A stretch of DNA of 64,000 nt from Herbaspirillum rhizosphaerae. Its GTDB lineage: Bacteria; Pseudomonadota; Gammaproteobacteria; Burkholderiales; Burkholderiaceae_D. Both the position numbers and the translations under genes were made by a program. The notes under the pieces are model-generated. The model saw nothing but the letters and a program-made list of their open reading frames with translations. It ran no database searches and was not told the origin of the DNA. The stretch lies in contig NZ_LFLU01000013.1 of assembly GCF_001189965.1 (NCBI RefSeq), forward strand, positions 103,986 through 167,985. Reading direction: 5' to 3'. Positions 61,762 through 64,000 of the stretch are shown in pieces; within the stretch, counting starts at the first letter, position 1, and every line of letters starts with the position of its first letter.

Positions 61762-63564
61762 TCAGCGATCCATCTTGAAACCGCCGACTATCGTCGCCAG
61801 CCGCGTCGCCTGATCCTGCAAAGACTGCGCAGCGGCGGCGGCCTGTTCCACCAGGGCCGCATTTTGCTGCGTGCCCTCGTCCATGTGCGTGATGGCGCGA
61901 TTGATTTCTTCGATACCGGTGCTTTGCTCGGAGCTGGCATTGGCGATTTCGCTGACGATCGCGCTGACGTTCTTCACACTGGCCACGATTTCCACCATGG
62001 TCTGCCCGGCCTTCTCCACCAGATGGCCGCCGTCGGTCACCTTCGACACCGATGAATCGATCAGCACCTTGATCTCTTTGGCCGCCTGCGCACTGCGTTG
62101 CGCGAGGCTCCGCACTTCGCTCGCGACCACCGCAAAGCCGCGGCCTTGTTCGCCGGCGCGCGCTGCTTCAACGGCCGCATTCAAGGCGAGGATATTGGTC
62201 TGGAAGGCGATGCCGTCAATCACGCCGATGATATCGACGATCTGGCGCGACGACTGATTGATCGCTTCCATGGTGGCGACGACATTGCCGACCACTTCCC
62301 CGCCTTCCGCCGCGATGGCCGACGCCGCCAGCGCCAGCTCGTTGGCCTGGCGCGCATTGTCGGAATTCTGCTTGACGGTCGACGTCAGCTCTTCCATGGC
62401 GGAAGCGGTTTCTTCCAGCGCGCCGGCTTGCTGCTCGGTGCGGCCCGACAAGTCGAGGTTGCCGCTAGCGATCTCGGACGAGGATACTTTGACGGCATCG
62501 CTGGTGCGCCGGATCTCCTGCAGGATCGTCGTGATCTTTTGCACGAAGACGTTGAATGATCGGGCGATCTGGCTGACTTCATCCTTGCCGTCTTCCGGCA
62601 GGCGCATGGTCAGGTCGCCGTCGCCGGAACCGATGCTGTCCATGGCATTGCGCACCTGCGACAGGCGCTTGAATACGGCTTTGGTGATCATGCCCAGGAT
62701 CAGCGCCGCCAACGCCGCCACCAGCACGATGGCAATCAGCGACGACTGCGTCGCGTGACGCATGCCGGCGTTGACGTCGGCCTTGTCGATCGCCACCAGC
62801 AAGGTCCATTCAGTGTCTTTCACGGGGATGGCCTGCACCAGCTTGGCGGCGCCGTTGAGCACGATCTCTCTTTTTGCGTCGTCACCGGCGAAGGCATTGA
62901 GACGCTCGGCCGTCAATTCAGGATTCCAGTCCTTGACCGGCTTGTTGATCCACTGCGCATCGGGATGCGCCAGCATCATGCCGTCGCGGTCGACCAGGAA
63001 GGCGAAGCTGGCCGGTGTCGGGTGCACCGCCTTGACCACATTGCTGACGCCGTCAAGAAACACCGCTGCCGCCACCACGCCCTGCAAGACGCCGTCTTTC
63101 TTCACCTGCGCGGTGAAAGACACCATCGGTTTCTTGGTGACGACATCGGTGTAAGGCTTGGTCACCACCGCCTTGCCGGCCTTGACCGATTGCTGATACC
63201 ACGACCGTCCGGTCGGATCGTAACCGGGCGGCAATCCCTCGGCCGCCGAGGTGAAGGCGGTCTTGTCTTCCTTGCCGAAGGTGGTGACGTAGAACCCCCC
63301 GCTCTTTTGCAACTGCTTGATGACGAATACCGGATCCGCCTGCAACACCCCATCGGCCGCAGCCGCCGCCATGCTGGCCTTGGCCGCCACCCACTCGTTG
63401 ATCGCCGAAGCATAACCGTCGGCGATGGAACGCGAACTCTGGTCGATGGCGAGGTCGTTGTCGGTCTTGACGATGACATACGACACTGCACCGACCACTC
63501 CCAGACTCGCAATGAGCAAGGCAATACTGAAAAACAAAATACGCGTTCTGATCGACGTAAACAT
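61762..63564 (-). CDS. Methyl-accepting chemotaxis protein with dCache sensor
   Basis: A 600-aa chemoreceptor. TM1 about 9-31; a periplasmic double-Cache domain about 35-275 ('[51 protein letters not shown]', '[27 protein letters not shown]', '[15 protein letters not shown]'); TM2 about 280-302; HAMP; then the signalling hairpin with tip '[49 protein letters not shown]'. dCache receptors of this pattern often bind amino acids, amines or organic acids. No C-terminal NWETF-like pentapeptide. GGGAAGGG precedes the ATG. It may sense a ligand related to the downstream amino-acid lyase neighbour, but that is speculative. Confidence 0.95.
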   Translation of the reverse strand: MFTSIRTRILFFSIALLIASLGVVGAVSYVIVKTDNDLAIDQSSRSIADGYASAINEWVAAKASMAAAAADGVLQADPVFVIKQLQKSGGFYVTTFGKEDKTAFTSAAEGLPPGYDPTGRSWYQQSVKAGKAVVTKPYTDVVTKKPMVSFTAQVKKDGVLQGVVAAAVFLDGVSNVVKAVHPTPASFAFLVDRDGMMLAHPDAQWINKPVKDWNPELTAERLNAFAGDDAKREIVLNGAAKLVQAIPVKDTEWTLLVAIDKADVNAGMRHATQSSLIAIVLVAALAALILGMITKAVFKRLSQVRNAMDSIGSGDGDLTMRLPEDGKDEVSQIARSFNVFVQKITTILQEIRRTSDAVKVSSSEIASGNLDLSGRTEQQAGALEETASAMEELTSTVKQNSDNARQANELALAASAIAAEGGEVVGNVVATMEAINQSSRQIVDIIGVIDGIAFQTNILALNAAVEAARAGEQGRGFAVVASEVRSLAQRSAQAAKEIKVLIDSSVSKVTDGGHLVEKAGQTMVEIVASVKNVSAIVSEIANASSEQSTGIEEINRAITHMDEGTQQNAALVEQAAAAAQSLQDQATRLATIVGGFKMDR

Positions 63565-63627
63565 GGTGACCCTTCCCTGGCTTTTTATAGGACTGCTATT
63601 ACGTAAGGTGTTGTGAACTTCCTGCGG

Positions 63628-64000
63628 TCAGACAAACTTGCCAATCCGCCCAACCACCGCCTCCCGCACCGACCCGCTGGTGATAAAGGAATGCGCCACC
63701 TGAATATCGTTGTGGAACCAGCGATCGCCGTCCAGGCACGCCGGGATCTGCTTGCGGATTTCTTCGTACGCCGCTTGCGTGCCCTCGCCCAGCACGAAGT
63801 CTTTCAGCAACTCTTCGGTCATGGTCAGCCCCTGCGCCGCCAGCAGCATTTCCACGCCGACGATGTATTGGGTGTTGGCGACCACGGTGGCGGCCTTGCG
63901 GGCGCACCAGGTCGAGTTGGAGATGTGGTCTTCGCTGTTGCCCTTGGACGGGATGCTGTCGACGCTGCCCGGCATGGACAGGGTGCGGTTTTCCATGACC
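63628..64000 (-). CDS. Aromatic amino-acid ammonia-lyase, C-terminal part (5' end beyond window)
   Basis: The frame is open to the right edge; about 124 C-terminal residues are visible. 'MENRTLSMPGSVDSIPSKGNSEDHISNSTWCARKAATVVANTQYIVGVEMLLAAQGL' matches the C-terminal helical part of histidine/phenylalanine/tyrosine ammonia-lyases (in HutH: 'PASVDSIPTSANQEDHVSM'), including the conserved Glu-Asp-His. The MIO-forming Ala-Ser-Gly lies upstream of the window. The visible tail ('FVLGEGTQAAYEEIRKQIPACLDGDRWFHNDIQVAHSFI') is longer and different from classical HutH, so a phenylalanine/tyrosine-type or a diverged HAL is possible. Confidence 0.88.
   Translation of the reverse strand, partial: VMENRTLSMPGSVDSIPSKGNSEDHISNSTWCARKAATVVANTQYIVGVEMLLAAQGLTMTEELLKDFVLGEGTQAAYEEIRKQIPACLDGDRWFHNDIQVAHSFITSGSVREAVVGRIGKFV

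Noticed and set aside
1..64000. CRISPR arrays, tRNA/rRNA genes, insertion sequences, integrases
   Set aside because: No direct-repeat arrays, no tRNA-like cloverleaf or rRNA sequence, and no transposase or integrase motifs were noticed in either strand.

Overview
The window is high-GC chromosomal DNA, very probably from a betaproteobacterium of the Burkholderiales. An Oxalobacteraceae member such as a Herbaspirillum relative is my best guess. It rests on the gene set (cyo quinol oxidase with SURF1 and a RegB/RegA pair, GlgE-type glycogen genes, sulfonate transport, free-living chemotaxis genes) and is not proven by a marker gene. I see no rRNA, tRNA, CRISPR array, insertion sequence or integrase.

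Layout. 1-2645 (minus): the leading end of what looks like an extracellular contractile injection system (eCIS): a DUF4255/Pvc16-like protein, an unrecognised 303-aa protein, and a tail sheath protein that runs off the left edge. 3171-6367: a membrane-anchored ABM-domain protein and ethanolamine ammonia-lyase (eutB, eutC). 6591-10744 (minus): a four-gene chemosensory-like operon with a membrane kinase carrying Hpt and HATPase domains, a shortened MCP-like protein, a CheX-type phosphatase and a CheY. 11098-17142: small metabolic and stress-type genes (DUF296, a Cys-rich copper-binding-type protein, DUF4142, a PoxB-like ThDP enzyme, a GFA protein, a glycine-zipper protein).

17304-37241 (minus) is a tightly packed eight-gene operon, glgA-glgE-treS/mak-glgB-glgX-treZ-malQ-treY. 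It holds the enzymes that convert trehalose to glycogen through maltose-1-phosphate (TreS, maltokinase, GlgE, GlgB) and glycogen back to trehalose (GlgX, TreY, TreZ, MalQ). GlgA adds the ADP-glucose route. 37449-38407: dodecin and two small hydrophilic proteins. 38547-44053: two signalling modules facing away from each other, a RsbRD-type histidine kinase with a single-domain response regulator (minus) and a KaiC-family double ATPase with a hybrid kinase (plus).

44054-51158 (minus) is a continuous cluster cyoA-(36-aa ORF)-cyoB-cyoC-cyoD-SURF1-regB-regA. It combines a bo3-type quinol oxidase with an assembly factor and a redox-sensing two-component system. An MFS transporter diverges from it. 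52743-60552 (minus) is an organosulfur operon: a Tat-exported sulfonate-type binding protein, two permeases, an ATPase, a SoxC-like molybdenum sulfite dehydrogenase, a SoxD-like mono-haem cytochrome, a TauD-type dioxygenase and an FMN-dependent monooxygenase. Such an operon could import an organosulfur compound, release sulfite and oxidise it. The right end carries a HAD phosphatase, a dCache chemoreceptor and the C-terminal end of an aromatic amino-acid ammonia-lyase cut by the window edge.

Most start choices rest on visible Shine-Dalgarno sequences or 4-base stop/start overlaps. Functions are assigned from recognised family motifs read by eye; no database search was possible.
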